NCBI RefSeq assembly: GCF_001439605.1
Contig: NZ_LMBX01000008.1
Span: 96,654-139,996, forward strand
Source: Cytobacillus praedii
Lineage (GTDB): Bacteria; Bacillota; Bacilli; Bacillales; Cytobacillaceae
Direction: 5' to 3'
Length of the DNA: 43,343 nucleotides
Below are positions 6,471 to 15,163 of this stretch, in pieces (the stretch's first letter is position 1; each line of letters starts with the position of its first letter). The translations under genes were made by a program, and so were the position numbers. Under the pieces are notes generated by a model. It saw only the letters and a program-made list of their open reading frames with translations, did not search any database and was not told where the DNA came from.

Positions 6471-8160
6471 TATTTTGATTTGCTTAATCCTGACACTTGC
6501 TATACCAGTGCAGGCGGAGCAATCTTACAGTCACTTATATATTTCTATCAGTGATGCGCTTATTAATACGAAGCAGGATAAAGATGCCGAAGCAAAGCTT
6601 GCACTTGAACAGTTTTCCAAGGATTGGGCTTCCGTCACATCCGAACATAAGGAAGCCAAGGATAAAGTGAATGATAGTCTTGCCCAAGCAAGGGAAGCAT
6701 CGTCCAAGGAGGATCGGCTACAAGCTCTTTCAGCATTGTCAAATGCATTACTGGCACTGGAGAAGCAAGAAAATCCAGTGGATGAAGCCGCACAGAGAGC
6801 TGAGTTTGGTACTAAATTTAAGCCTAGTATGAAAGCCTTTGAAGATGCCTTAGCAAGTGGTGACATTGCTGCAATTGAATCTGCCTATAAGGATTTCAAT
6901 ACAAAATGGAATAAAATTGAACGTCCAGTGCGAGAACAGAGTATGGCCATGTATGGCCAAATTGAAACACAAATGGCCTTTATACGAATATCACTTGCAT
7001 CTGAAAAACCAGATATAGACTCAATGCAATCACAATATGAAGAATTAAAACAATCAATCCAGGACTTTGTGGCAGGGAAGGATACAGCGCAAGTTGTAGA
7101 GGGAGAATATTCTTTAGCAACATTAATTACTTATATTGATGAGGCGAAAGGTCTAATTGACGCAGGCGACTATAAGGGTGCATCTGATAAAATTAGAGAA
7201 TTCATTAAAATATGGCCAAGTGTAGAGATAGACATTTCAACCCGTAACGGTAGTCTGTATACAAGAATTGAAAGCGACATGCCAATCCTTGTTAGTGATT
7301 TATTGAAGTCTCAAGTTGATGCCAAAGCTATTAAAAGTAAGCTTAATACTTTCCGCACTGAAATAGAGCTGATTCAAGGTGCCTCAGATTATACTTTATG
7401 GGATGCAGCGCTCATTTTATTGCGAGAGGGCTTAGAGGCGCTGCTTATTATTTTAGCCTTAGCTTCCTTCTTAGAGAGAGCAGGGCAAAAGAGTATGCGT
7501 AAATGGATTTATATTGGTGCATTGGCGGGGGGTTTATTATCAGCTGTAGCAGCTATTTTAATGTCGACAATTTTTCGCTCAGCAACAATTGATACGAGTC
7601 GAGAGCTAATGGAAGGCTATATTGGTTTACTTGCTGCCGCTATGATGATTGGCGTTGGTATTTGGCTTCATAGTAAATCAAGTGTGGCCAGCTGGAATCG
7701 CTATATCTCCAAACAATTGGGGAGTGCAATCTCAAATGGCTCCGTGCTTGCCATGGCAACAGTAAGCTTTTTATCTGTCTTCCGTGAAGGGGCAGAAACA
7801 CTTATATTCTATGCGGGAATTGCTCCAAAAATGGAGACATTACAATTTATGTTAGGTATTCTAGTGGCATTTTTGATATTAGCTATTTTAGCCTTCGTGT
7901 TAGTTAAAGCAAGTGGAAAAATTCCAATTCATAAATTCTTTGCAGTGGCAACAGTGTTAATTTACGTACTTGCCTTTAAAATTATTGGTGCCAGCCTGCA
8001 TACGCTGCAGTTAAGGGGTACAATTTCAACAACAATTGTAGATGGGTTGCCAGTTATCAGTATGATTGGTTTTTATCCAACAGCAGAAACAATGATTGGA
8101 CAAGCGTTTTTACTTGTACTGGTTTTAGCTGCGATCATCTATAAAAAGAGAAAAAACTAA
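6445..8160 (+). CDS. efeU: EfeU, FTR1-family iron permease with long extracytoplasmic N-domain
   Basis: A 571-residue protein. The signal peptide ends near VQA-Glu25. Residues 26-315 are a helical, charged extracytoplasmic domain, and about seven membrane helices follow (319-567). Two REXXE iron-coordination motifs of the FTR1/OFeT family are visible: Arg327-Glu-Gly-Leu-Glu331 and Arg447-Glu-Gly-Ala-Glu451. It imports iron oxidised by EfeB and handed on by EfeO. The start is GTG 6445, inside efeB, with GGGGAG about nine bases upstream; no later start would keep the signal peptide. The order O-B-U differs from the B. subtilis ywbL-ywbM-ywbN order (U-O-B). A strong terminator follows. Confidence 0.92.
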   Translation: MKHFLTRCSILICLILTLAIPVQAEQSYSHLYISISDALINTKQDKDAEAKLALEQFSKDWASVTSEHKEAKDKVNDSLAQAREASSKEDRLQALSALSNALLALEKQENPVDEAAQRAEFGTKFKPSMKAFEDALASGDIAAIESAYKDFNTKWNKIERPVREQSMAMYGQIETQMAFIRISLASEKPDIDSMQSQYEELKQSIQDFVAGKDTAQVVEGEYSLATLITYIDEAKGLIDAGDYKGASDKIREFIKIWPSVEIDISTRNGSLYTRIESDMPILVSDLLKSQVDAKAIKSKLNTFRTEIELIQGASDYTLWDAALILLREGLEALLIILALASFLERAGQKSMRKWIYIGALAGGLLSAVAAILMSTIFRSATIDTSRELMEGYIGLLAAAMMIGVGIWLHSKSSVASWNRYISKQLGSAISNGSVLAMATVSFLSVFREGAETLIFYAGIAPKMETLQFMLGILVAFLILAILAFVLVKASGKIPIHKFFAVATVLIYVLAFKIIGASLHTLQLRGTISTTIVDGLPVISMIGFYPTAETMIGQAFLLVLVLAAIIYKKRKN

Positions 8161-8165
8161 TAAAG

Positions 8166-8203
8166 AAGGGCAGATGACTACTATGTTCATCTGCCCTTTT
8201 TTA
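8166..8203 (+). terminator. Intrinsic terminator of efeOBU
   Basis: A perfect 12-bp stem AAGGGCAGATGA / TCATCTGCCCTT with a nine-base loop is followed by TTTT. It begins six bases after the efeU stop codon. Confidence 0.92.
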
Positions 8204-8337
8204 AATTAGTTACTTTAATAAAATGGCTGCATAAGTAATTGAGTGAAAGGGAGACTAAATTCTATGACTCTTTTTCTTTATTATCAAGCGGGAAATGTGC
8301 ATGATCTGCTGTATTCCTAATACCATTTTGATTTAGG

Positions 8338-8366
8338 AACCGACCTGTCTAATTTGCAGGCCGGTT
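8338..8366 (+). other. Hairpin upstream of czrA-like gene
   Basis: AACCGACCTG / CAGGCCGGTT with a nine-base loop and one mismatch is followed by only TT then CC. It could be a weak terminator or an upstream structure. A TATAAT (8375-8380) just beyond it is the likely -10 box of the regulator gene, although the -35 is poor. Confidence 0.45.
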
Positions 8367-8413
8367 TTCCATGTTATAATAATGAATAAGAATGATTTAA
8401 TTCGAGGTGACTT

Positions 8414-8752
8414 ATGAAACATAATGAAGAACAAGATGTGAGTAAGCTAAATAAGCAAATAAATTCTTTGGACGAAGAAACGCTGTTTATTGTGTCGCAA
8501 ACCTTTAAGGCTTTATCAGACCCAACAAGAATTAGAATTCTATATTTATTATCTCAAAAACAGCATTCTGTAAATGAGATCGCTGAAAACTTGCACCTGC
8601 TTCAATCTACTGTTTCGCACCAATTGAGATTTTTAAAAAACCTGCGGCTAGTTAAATACCGCCGTGAAGGGACTACCATGATCTATTCATGTGATGATGA
8701 TCATGTAATGGATATTCTAAAAGAAACGATTGACCATGCCAGACATCATTAA
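8414..8752 (+). CDS. czrA: ArsR/SmtB-family metalloregulator, CzrA-like
   Basis: A 112-residue winged-helix repressor ([16 protein letters not shown], then recognition helix [11 protein letters not shown]). The C-terminal alpha-5 helix carries the four Zn ligands of the CzrA type with exact spacing: Asp95-x-His97, His108-x-x-His111. The N-terminal CxC of CadC-type sensors is absent. It should repress metal efflux and release DNA when Zn(II) or Co(II) binds. Candidate operators are the two dyads upstream of the cadA-like gene. Its own small terminator follows, so regulator and pump are separate transcripts. Confidence 0.85.
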   Translation: MKHNEEQDVSKLNKQINSLDEETLFIVSQTFKALSDPTRIRILYLLSQKQHSVNEIAENLHLLQSTVSHQLRFLKNLRLVKYRREGTTMIYSCDDDHVMDILKETIDHARHH

Positions 8753-8763
8753 TATTTATTGTG

Positions 8764-8793
8764 GGAGCTTATATTTACAAGCTTCTTTTTTTA
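8764..8793 (+). terminator. Terminator of czrA-like gene
   Basis: GGAGCTT / AAGCTTC with an eight-base loop is followed by TTTTTTT, about a dozen bases after the stop codon. It separates the regulator from the ATPase gene. Confidence 0.7.
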
Positions 8794-8834
8794 TGTTCAT
8801 TTATTTATGCAAATAAGGGTGTAAAAATTTGAAA

Positions 8835-8887
8835 TTGACAGAAATCTAGGCCTAGCTTATAATTGTTATATGAGCACATATTCATAT
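8835..8887 (+). promoter_or_regulatory. Consensus promoter and CzrA-type operator of cadA
   Basis: A perfect sigma-A promoter reads TTGACA (8835-8840), 17 bases, TATAAT (8858-8863). Just downstream lies ATATGA-N8-TCATAT (8868-8887), the dyad type used by ArsR/SmtB repressors. Such a strong promoter would need tight repression, which fits a metal-inducible efflux gene. Confidence 0.8.
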
Positions 8888-8950
8888 TTTCTTATAAAAG
8901 TATTTACTCCTAAGGTACACATCGTGGCGAAGAAGCATATTAATGAATTA

Positions 8951-8972
8951 TATATGTGCAAATGTTCATATA
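8951..8972 (+). promoter_or_regulatory. Second ArsR-type dyad in the cadA leader
   Basis: TATATG-N10-CATATA lies in the leader about 60 bases before the cadA start. It resembles the dyad at 8868-8887 and may allow cooperative binding or looping by the CzrA-like repressor. Confidence 0.55.
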
Positions 8973-9033
8973 TGTAGCTTTATACTTAAACATATTTGGG
9001 AAATAACAAATATCAAGAAATCCAGGTGATGAG

Positions 9034-11388
9034 ATGGGAGCAAAAGCAGCAAGAAAAGAACTTGTACTTGAAGGTCTAGATTGTGCCTCATGTGCAGCTA
9101 AAATTGAAAACAATGTAAAGAGAATTAACGGAGTTGAGGCATGTTCAGTTAATTTTGTAACAAAAACATTAATAATGGAAACTGCAAGTACAAAAAACGA
9201 GTCAATTGTCGATGAGGCAAAGCAGTTAATTAATAAATTGGAACCAGATATCCGGATTAATGATAAAGCAAATAGTTCTGGGGCAAAACAGATAGTATAT
9301 TTAAAAGGTCTTGATTGCGCAAACTGTGCAGCAAAAGTTGAAAAACATGTAAATAGCATCGACGGTGTGACTGCAGCATCTGTAGATTTTGTTTCAAAAA
9401 AGCTTATGATTGAAGCTCCAAACGAAAATGTACTTCAAAAAATTGTAAGTGAAGTATCCATTAGCATTCCAAAGATTGAACCAAACATTGAGGTTGAACT
9501 TGAGCAGCACTCAATATCCAATGAAAAAGAAAGCTTCGGCATGAAGAAGCTGATTATTAGACTTTCAGCAGGATTCCTTTTAGGAGCAATCGCATTAATT
9601 TTTGATCTTGGCTTTTCTGTTGAGCTTCCTTTATTTTTAATCGCTTACTTAATTATTGGCGGAGATATTCTTTTAAGAGCAGGGAAGAATATTGTACGCG
9701 GTCAATTATTTGATGAAAATTTCTTAATGTCCATTGCAACAATCGGTGCATTTGCTATCGGGCAATATCCTGAAGGAATTGCAGTTATGCTATTTTACCA
9801 GGTTGGTGAATTATTTCAAAGCATTGCCGTTAATCGTTCACGGAAATCAATTAGTGAGTTAATGGATATCCGCCCAGAGTATGCGACCTTAAAAGTTGGG
9901 AATGAAATGAAGAAAGTATCACCAGAGGAAGTTCATGTCGGAGATCTTATTATTGTAAAACCTGGGGAGAAAATACCGCTTGATGGGATGGTTATTGAAG
10001 GAAACTCTATGGTTGATACATCGGCTTTAACAGGTGAATCAGTTCCAAGAGAAGTGGAAGCAGGCAGCGAAGTTTTAAGCGGCTTTGTGAATTCAAACGG
10101 TGTTTTGTCTATTCAGGTCACTAAAGAATATAGTGAGTCGACTGTAGCCAAAATTCTAGACTTAGTCCAAAATGCTAGCAGCCGTAAAGCGCCGACAGAA
10201 AACTTTATTACCAAATTTGCCCGTTATTACACTCCTGTTGTGGTTATTATTGCGGCGATGCTTGCAATCATTCCTCCACTAGTAATAGAAGGTGCACTAT
10301 TTTCTGACTGGTTGTATCGAGCACTTGTTTTCTTAGTTATCTCTTGTCCGTGTGCATTGGTAGTTTCTATCCCTCTTGGATTCTTTGGCGGCATTGGCGG
10401 TGCATCCAGAAGCGGGATTCTCGTAAAAGGCAGCAATTATTTAGAAGCATTAAATAATGTAAAATATGTAGTATTTGATAAAACAGGAACATTAACAAAA
10501 GGCGTTTTTAAAGTGACAGACATTTCTCCCAAGGGGGATATAACGAAGGAAAGCTTGTTGGAATATGCAGCCCTTGCCGAAAGCTATTCGAATCATCCCA
10601 TTGCTCAATCTATTTTAACGGCATATGGAAAAGAAATAAATAAGGAAGAAATTGACCAGTATGATGAAATCGCCGGTCATGGAATAAAAATCAGAGCAGG
10701 CGGCAAAACCATTCTAGCTGGAAACAAAAAGTTAATGAAAAAAGAAGGAATTGCTTTTAAAGAAGAAGAGGTCATCGGAACAATGGTTCATCTGGCGGTA
10801 AATGGAAAATATGCTGGATTTATTGTTATTGCAGATGTGGTGAAGGAAGACTCTAAAAAGGCAATTGAAGGATTAAAAGCATTAGGGATAAAAAAGACAG
10901 TTATGCTGACAGGTGATGCAAAACGGGTAGGAGAGAAAGTTGGGAGTACATTAGGATTAGATGAAGTTTATGCTGAATTGCTGCCGCACGAAAAAGTGGA
11001 GCAAGTAGAGCGGCTTGATAGCTATAAGCAGAAAAATGAAAAGCTTATATTTGTCGGTGATGGGATTAACGATACACCTGTATTAGCAAGAGCGGATATT
11101 GGTATAGCAATGGGGGGACTAGGTTCAGATGCAGCCATTGAAGCAGCGGATGTTGTCATTATGACTGATGAGCCTTCAAAAATTGTTACAGCAATTAAAA
11201 TCGCAAAACGCACCCGTAGAATTGTTTGGCAAAATATAATATTTTCCCTTTGTATCAAAGGTGTTGTCTTAATATTAGGTGCATATGGTCTTGCAACCAT
11301 GTGGGAAGCAATTATTTCGGATGTAGGTGTGACCTTACTTGCAGTACTAAATGCAATGCGTGTACTAAAGGTTGATCGTTTATCATAA
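9034..11388 (+). CDS. cadA: Zn/Cd/Pb-exporting P1B-type ATPase with two HMA domains
   Basis: A 784-residue ATPase. Two N-terminal heavy-metal-associated domains carry GLDCxxC motifs (Cys17/Cys20 and Cys95/Cys98). The actuator TGES is at 333-336, the intramembrane CPC at 438-440, the phosphorylation site Asp482-KTGT next, followed by the HP motif (SNHPIAQ) and GDGINDTP. The last membrane helix contains SDVGVT, whose Asp is typical of Zn/Cd pumps (ZntA/CadA). It exports divalent soft metals to the outside using ATP. The ribosome binding site is AGGTGATGAG. It is preceded by a consensus promoter with two ArsR dyads and followed by a strong terminator, so it is monocistronic. Confidence 0.93.
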   Translation: MGAKAARKELVLEGLDCASCAAKIENNVKRINGVEACSVNFVTKTLIMETASTKNESIVDEAKQLINKLEPDIRINDKANSSGAKQIVYLKGLDCANCAAKVEKHVNSIDGVTAASVDFVSKKLMIEAPNENVLQKIVSEVSISIPKIEPNIEVELEQHSISNEKESFGMKKLIIRLSAGFLLGAIALIFDLGFSVELPLFLIAYLIIGGDILLRAGKNIVRGQLFDENFLMSIATIGAFAIGQYPEGIAVMLFYQVGELFQSIAVNRSRKSISELMDIRPEYATLKVGNEMKKVSPEEVHVGDLIIVKPGEKIPLDGMVIEGNSMVDTSALTGESVPREVEAGSEVLSGFVNSNGVLSIQVTKEYSESTVAKILDLVQNASSRKAPTENFITKFARYYTPVVVIIAAMLAIIPPLVIEGALFSDWLYRALVFLVISCPCALVVSIPLGFFGGIGGASRSGILVKGSNYLEALNNVKYVVFDKTGTLTKGVFKVTDISPKGDITKESLLEYAALAESYSNHPIAQSILTAYGKEINKEEIDQYDEIAGHGIKIRAGGKTILAGNKKLMKKEGIAFKEEEVIGTMVHLAVNGKYAGFIVIADVVKEDSKKAIEGLKALGIKKTVMLTGDAKRVGEKVGSTLGLDEVYAELLPHEKVEQVERLDSYKQKNEKLIFVGDGINDTPVLARADIGIAMGGLGSDAAIEAADVVIMTDEPSKIVTAIKIAKRTRRIVWQNIIFSLCIKGVVLILGAYGLATMWEAIISDVGVTLLAVLNAMRVLKVDRLS

Positions 11389-11448
11389 TGATTTTTTCAA
11401 TGTATTTTGTATTTGAATTAGCTCTGGGATGCCTAGGATTATAGGAAA

Positions 11449-11488
11449 AGGAGAGAATCTGCTTTTTTAGATTCTCTCCTTCTTTTTT
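11449..11488 (+). terminator. Intrinsic terminator of cadA
   Basis: A perfect 12-bp stem AGGAGAGAATCT / AGATTCTCTCCT, loop GCTTTTTT, is followed by TCTTTTTT. Confidence 0.92.
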
Positions 11489-11632
11489 GATTTCATTGGC
11501 TGCAGATCAATCCATTTTGCCCCCTTTTATAAGTGTGCTTTGCTTTATCAATAAGGAAAACAGGTATTAGTATAGAAGGAAAATAAATTGCAAAAGATAA
11601 CCATAAGATATACAAAATGGTGGGGTTGAAGA

Positions 11633-12199
11633 ATGACATTTGAAGAAGGTATGAAACAAACTGAAAATGCGAACGAAATGCTAATTGAAGTGAATAATTT
11701 ATTGTCCGAAGCAGTAATTAATGCGTATATGTTTACGTGGGAATGGTGGTTTGGGGTCGTATTATTTATTATTCCATGGATAATCTGGTTTCTGTTTAGA
11801 GATAAGGAAAGTACAGGCCGGCTTTTAATTGGAGGCTTTATAACGATCATTTTGTCACTAATTATTGATCTTATAGCTTTGTCTTATGGGCTATGGTCTT
11901 ACCCGATGAAATTTTCGCCAATAGCCCCACTTTTATTTCTCCCCTATCATTTTTCGTTAGATCCTGTTGCAATCATGTTTGTTATTCAAATTAAACCAAA
12001 AATGAATCCGCTTTTAAAAGGCGTAATATTTGCAGCAATCGCGGCATTCGGGGGGATGAATTTTTTTGCAATGATTGATTTTTATAATCCAAAAGGATGG
12101 TCCACGATATATGACTTTTTTATTTTTCTTTCCACTTTCTTAGTAGCTTATGGGTTCAGCAACATGGATAGCTTCAAAAAAATAACAGACCGTTCTTGA
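11633..12199 (+). CDS. CBO0543-like multi-pass membrane protein
   Basis: 188 residues. After an amphipathic N-terminal helix of about 35 residues come four or five membrane segments (about 38-55, 63-82, 95-122, 130-150, 158-176). The segment WWFGVVLFIIPWIIWFLFRD and the LSYGLWSYP motif match my recollection of the CBO0543 family of Firmicute membrane proteins, whose function is unknown. The start is ATG 11633 behind GGTGGGG. No operon partner is evident, but a second protein of the same general type follows 320 bases later. No catalytic motif was seen. Confidence 0.65.
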   Translation: MTFEEGMKQTENANEMLIEVNNLLSEAVINAYMFTWEWWFGVVLFIIPWIIWFLFRDKESTGRLLIGGFITIILSLIIDLIALSYGLWSYPMKFSPIAPLLFLPYHFSLDPVAIMFVIQIKPKMNPLLKGVIFAAIAAFGGMNFFAMIDFYNPKGWSTIYDFFIFLSTFLVAYGFSNMDSFKKITDRS

Positions 12200-12517
12200 A
12201 ATATGGGAAGTTGATCTAAAGGATCCTTTGATTTGTTCCATATGGGTGATATTTCTGTAATATCTCGAGTCTAATTATAGTCTTGTATCTGATTAAATTT
12301 CCGTTAAAGGGCGCAATTCTGCAATGCAAGGATTACGCTCTTTCTTTATGATAAGGGCGAAATTGTGCAATAACAATATCAAATGAGTTTGGACTTGGGA
12401 TTCTAGTAATAGAAGTTTGTGAAGTGAGCAAGTTGTAAAATAAGGCTAATCAGCTCATTTAAATAATTTTAGTAATGGAGGGAAGGATAGTAATACTCAT
12501 TTTAAAGGATTGGTCTT
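12200..12517. other. Intergenic region with short hairpin repeat copy 2
   Basis: About 320 bases between the two CBO0543-like genes. Apart from the repeat at 12299-12350 nothing was recognised. Confidence 0.5.
12299..12350 (+). repeat. Short interspersed hairpin repeat, copy 2
   Basis: It contains TTCCGTTAAAGGGCGCAATT, then CTGCAATGCAAGG, then ATTACGCTCTTTCTTTATG. The arms GGGCGCAAT / ATTACGCTC pair imperfectly, and a T-rich tail follows. It shares its left half with copy 1 and its right half with copies 3 and 4. Confidence 0.65.
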
Positions 12518-13024
12518 ATGTATATTTTAATTAATATTCTCTATATGATAGCAGGGTTTAAATGGGGGGACTGGAGGAATTGGAAACAATATTATCCGAC
12601 AATTCTTTTCTTCATCATTGGAGATTTTTTATATAATTTTCTACTCTATAAACAATCCATGTGGTTATTTCACGATATATTCTTGCCTAATCATACAACG
12701 ATTACAGTTTTAGCTATGGTCGTATCCTACTCTGCAACCGTATTAATATACGTAGGCAGGTTCCCCATAGGATGGAAAAAACGTTCACTATGGTTTTTGT
12801 TATGGGCAGGAATATACATATGTGCAGAATACTTTAACAGTAAGTTTGGGTTTATTACATACCATAATGGCTGGAATATTTGGTGGTCTGTGCTATTAAC
12901 AGGGATTATCTTCTTTATCTTGCCTATTCATTACAAAAAACCTTTGTTGGCTTGGGTATTATCAATAATAATTATAGTATCCTTGTTAAGCATCTTTGAA
13001 GTAAAAATAATTGAAATGAAATAA
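12518..13024 (+). CDS. CBO0543-like multi-pass membrane protein
   Basis: 168 residues with about five hydrophobic segments. The N-terminal block WGDWRNWKQYYPTILFFIIG, aromatic and positioned before the second helix, is typical of a CBO0543-related subfamily in Bacillus. The function is unknown. The ribosome binding site is weak (AAAGGATTGG). It lies downstream of another protein of this type in the same orientation, but the hairpin repeat between them suggests separate transcripts. Confidence 0.65.
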   Translation: MYILINILYMIAGFKWGDWRNWKQYYPTILFFIIGDFLYNFLLYKQSMWLFHDIFLPNHTTITVLAMVVSYSATVLIYVGRFPIGWKKRSLWFLLWAGIYICAEYFNSKFGFITYHNGWNIWWSVLLTGIIFFILPIHYKKPLLAWVLSIIIIVSLLSIFEVKIIEMK

Positions 13025-13330
13025 AGTTTGCTAGGCGATGCATTTTTACTTAGGAGCAGCATTCAGTAAATATACTACTAACAATAGTGCTGCGATAGTT
13101 AAAGATCAAAGCTGACATTGTGGGTGGACTTTTCCTAAAGCTAACGGTGCTGATATGTTTAAGGAAGAAAGGGAGCTGTTTTTTTCAGTAAAGAGGTTTT
13201 TTGACCCTGATTTTGTGAATCATGTTAGTAAGGTAAAGGGAAAAGTGGCGAAGTCTGTTGTTATTTTATATCCACAGATACGCCACTTTTGGTTTTAATA
13301 ACTTATAAAAGGAGAATAGAAGCAGCTGTT
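13025..13330. other. Convergent intergenic region
   Basis: About 305 bases between converging genes. An open stretch of 47 codons (from ATG 13155) has no ribosome binding site and runs through the terminator hairpin, so I do not call it a gene. Confidence 0.4.
13241..13297. terminator. Long-stem bidirectional terminator candidate
   Basis: Perfect 10-bp arms AAAAGTGGCG (13241-13250) and CGCCACTTTT (13281-13290) enclose 30 bases that can pair further (TCTGT/ACAGA). T-rich sequence follows on both strands. It lies between convergent genes. Confidence 0.65.
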
Positions 13331-13756
13331 TTAATCGTTTGTTTGCTCAACATATTGTTTGAAATGATTTAAAATCGCCTGCCATCCTTGCTGCTGAAAT
13401 TCAATTGGGTTTGTCGGATCAGCGTCAAAAGTTTCAATTACTTTCGTTTCGTTTTCTTGGCCACTAAAAGTAATTCTTACTTTTCTTCTATCACCCATGG
13501 TATATGCAATCACCTCATGCAAATTTACTTCATCATAGATCCCGCCAAAATCGAAACCAGCACTGCCATCTTTTGCTTCCATTCTAGAAACGAATTTTCC
13601 GCCTGCTCTTAGATCGTTTTCAGCAAATGGTGTATGCCAATCATCTGAAGCATTGTTCCATTTTGTTATATGTTCGGGCTCTGTCCAATACTTCCACACC
13701 TTTTCTAACGGTGCTTGAACGGTTGTTTCTACTGTAATTATTTTTGAAGTTTGCAT
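13331..13756 (-). CDS. SRPBCC (AHSA1-type) domain protein
   Basis: 141 residues forming one START/Bet v1-like (SRPBCC) domain. The typical beginning is ITVETTVQAPLEKVWKYWTE, where the first strand is followed by two short helices. An HITKWN motif follows, and the long C-terminal helix ends GWQAILNHFKQYVE. Such proteins bind hydrophobic ligands; the AHSA1-like branch in Bacillus has no firmly known ligand. A good ribosome binding site (GAGGAGG) precedes the ATG. A TATAAT-like -10 box lies about 65 bases upstream on the minus strand. Confidence 0.85.
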   Translation of the reverse strand: MQTSKIITVETTVQAPLEKVWKYWTEPEHITKWNNASDDWHTPFAENDLRAGGKFVSRMEAKDGSAGFDFGGIYDEVNLHEVIAYTMGDRRKVRITFSGQENETKVIETFDADPTNPIEFQQQGWQAILNHFKQYVEQTND

Positions 13757-14007
13757 TTTATTTGCCTCCTCTTCAACCTCAATGTTTTAGGCATCTGCCC
13801 ACGGCGGGTGCCTGGCTATATTATAAATGTTTTTTTGGAAATTAATACTATTAAAAATAGTTGAAAAATAAATAATTAGAATTTATGTTTAAAAGGACAA
13901 AACTTTTATCCTCCATAATTTTTATTAGCGAATAGAGCGGGGGGATAACAGGAATAGTTAATAAGATATAATGAAGGAATAGGAAAAAAGCGGATAGGAG
14001 GATGCTT

Positions 14008-14553
14008 ATGGTTTATATTGCACTTCTTCGGGGGATTAATGTGGGTGGAAATAATAAGATTAACATGAAGCTGCTAAAACAAACGTTTGAACAAGCTGGG
14101 ATGAACGATGTAGTAACATACATCAATACAGGCAATATTATTTTTTCATACAATGGATTATCAAAAACGGACCTCTCGCAGATTTTAGAAAAAGCGATAC
14201 ATAATGATTTCGACTTACAAATTAAAGTAGTAGTTCGCAGTATCGATGATGTCAGAGGCATCGTTAACGCAATTCCAGACACATGGAAAAATGATAAAGA
14301 CATGAAAAGTGATGTTATGTTTTTATGGGATGAAATCGATGATGAATCTGTACTCGAGAGTTTAATAATCAAACCTACTATTGACACAGTAAAATATGTT
14401 CCCGGCGCAATTCTATGGTCAGTTGACAAGAAAAATGTAACGAAAGGCGGAATGAGTAAGATCATTGGATCAAAGATATACAAACAAGTTACAGTAAGAA
14501 ATGTCAACACCGCTCGAAAAATATATGAACTCATGCAGGCCCAAAACAAATAG
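14008..14553 (+). CDS. DUF1697 family protein
   Basis: 181 residues with the DUF1697 hallmark start, YIALLRGINVGGNNKI, and the YINTGNIIF motif near residue 37. DUF1697 proteins are small cytoplasmic alpha/beta proteins of unknown function, widespread in Bacillus. The start is ATG 14008, six bases after a perfect AGGAGG (13996-14001); the upstream in-frame ATG at 14002 would abut the ribosome binding site and is unlikely to be used. A decayed gene fragment follows. Confidence 0.85.
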   Translation: MVYIALLRGINVGGNNKINMKLLKQTFEQAGMNDVVTYINTGNIIFSYNGLSKTDLSQILEKAIHNDFDLQIKVVVRSIDDVRGIVNAIPDTWKNDKDMKSDVMFLWDEIDDESVLESLIIKPTIDTVKYVPGAILWSVDKKNVTKGGMSKIIGSKIYKQVTVRNVNTARKIYELMQAQNK

Positions 14554-14640
14554 TTTGTACAATTATTTTTGTGAAATGAGAATCGGTTCATTTCGGCCTA
14601 AAGGGAAAATTAAACGGACTACTATTGTTAAAAAACAAAT

Positions 14641-14895
14641 GTATCTTCAACAGAGGTTGCAGGACCGTGTCCAAGAGTTGAAAACAAGGTTGTCATTGCG
14701 ACAGCTTTTTCTCATTGCGATAAAGAAGCGGATTCCTTCCTATATTAATGGGCTCATATCGCAATTAGCGAGGATACAGGAATTCCTTATAATGATATGG
14801 TTGCAGCGTTAGCAAAATCAGTTGAGGAATTTCAATCAGTACCAGGTTTTGATTCCAACATTAAATTTTTAGGGATATTATTAGATAGAAAATAG
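14641..14895 (+). pseudogene. Interrupted ORF, unrecognised
   Basis: One frame reads VSSTEVAGPCPRVENKVVIA, ATAFSHCDKEADSFLY, a TAA stop, then WAHIAISEDTG and onward to LGILLDRK and a TAG at 14893. The composition and hydrophobic pattern look like real protein on both sides of the internal stop, and a terminator follows directly. There is no start codon or ribosome binding site. I do not recognise the family. It is probably a gene with a nonsense mutation and a lost 5' end. Confidence 0.4.
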
Positions 14896-14905
14896 TTCAT
14901 TTAAG

Positions 14906-14941
14906 AGAGGTGTATGGCCATTGAGGTCAACACCTCTTTTG
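14906..14941 (+). terminator. Intrinsic terminator
   Basis: AGAGGTGT / ACACCTCT with a 16-base loop is followed by TTTGTG. It lies directly after the interrupted ORF. Confidence 0.65.
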
Positions 14942-15163
14942 TGATTTCGCCACATCTATCCATTGAGTTAAAGTATCTTTTGCCTAAACTTATTGTTTTT
15001 AGCAAGTTCATAAATTTAAGAAATTATAGATTGCAGTGCATTCTATTGCTTCTTGCCTAAAAGGCAGGTTAGTAATTTAAAAGGGGGATCTCAGAATAAT
15101 TGGGAGGTTTTTTATGCAGAATGTAGAATTCTCTCAGTAGCATATTTCCAGGGAGGTTTATCA

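Larger units (their letters stand above)
14554..15163. other. Region with a decayed ORF and a terminator
   Basis: About 610 bases between the DUF1697 gene and the isochorismatase-like gene. It contains an interrupted coding fragment (14641-14895) followed by a terminator (14906-14941). An open frame runs back from the isochorismatase gene to 15053, but it lacks a ribosome binding site. Confidence 0.5.

Noticed and set aside
13155..13298. 47-codon ORF before the SRPBCC gene
   Set aside because: It has no ribosome binding site and its end coincides with the long terminator stem.
14013..14591. 192-codon minus-strand ORF opposite DUF1697
   Set aside because: It is a complement-frame shadow; the plus-strand protein has clear family motifs and a perfect ribosome binding site.
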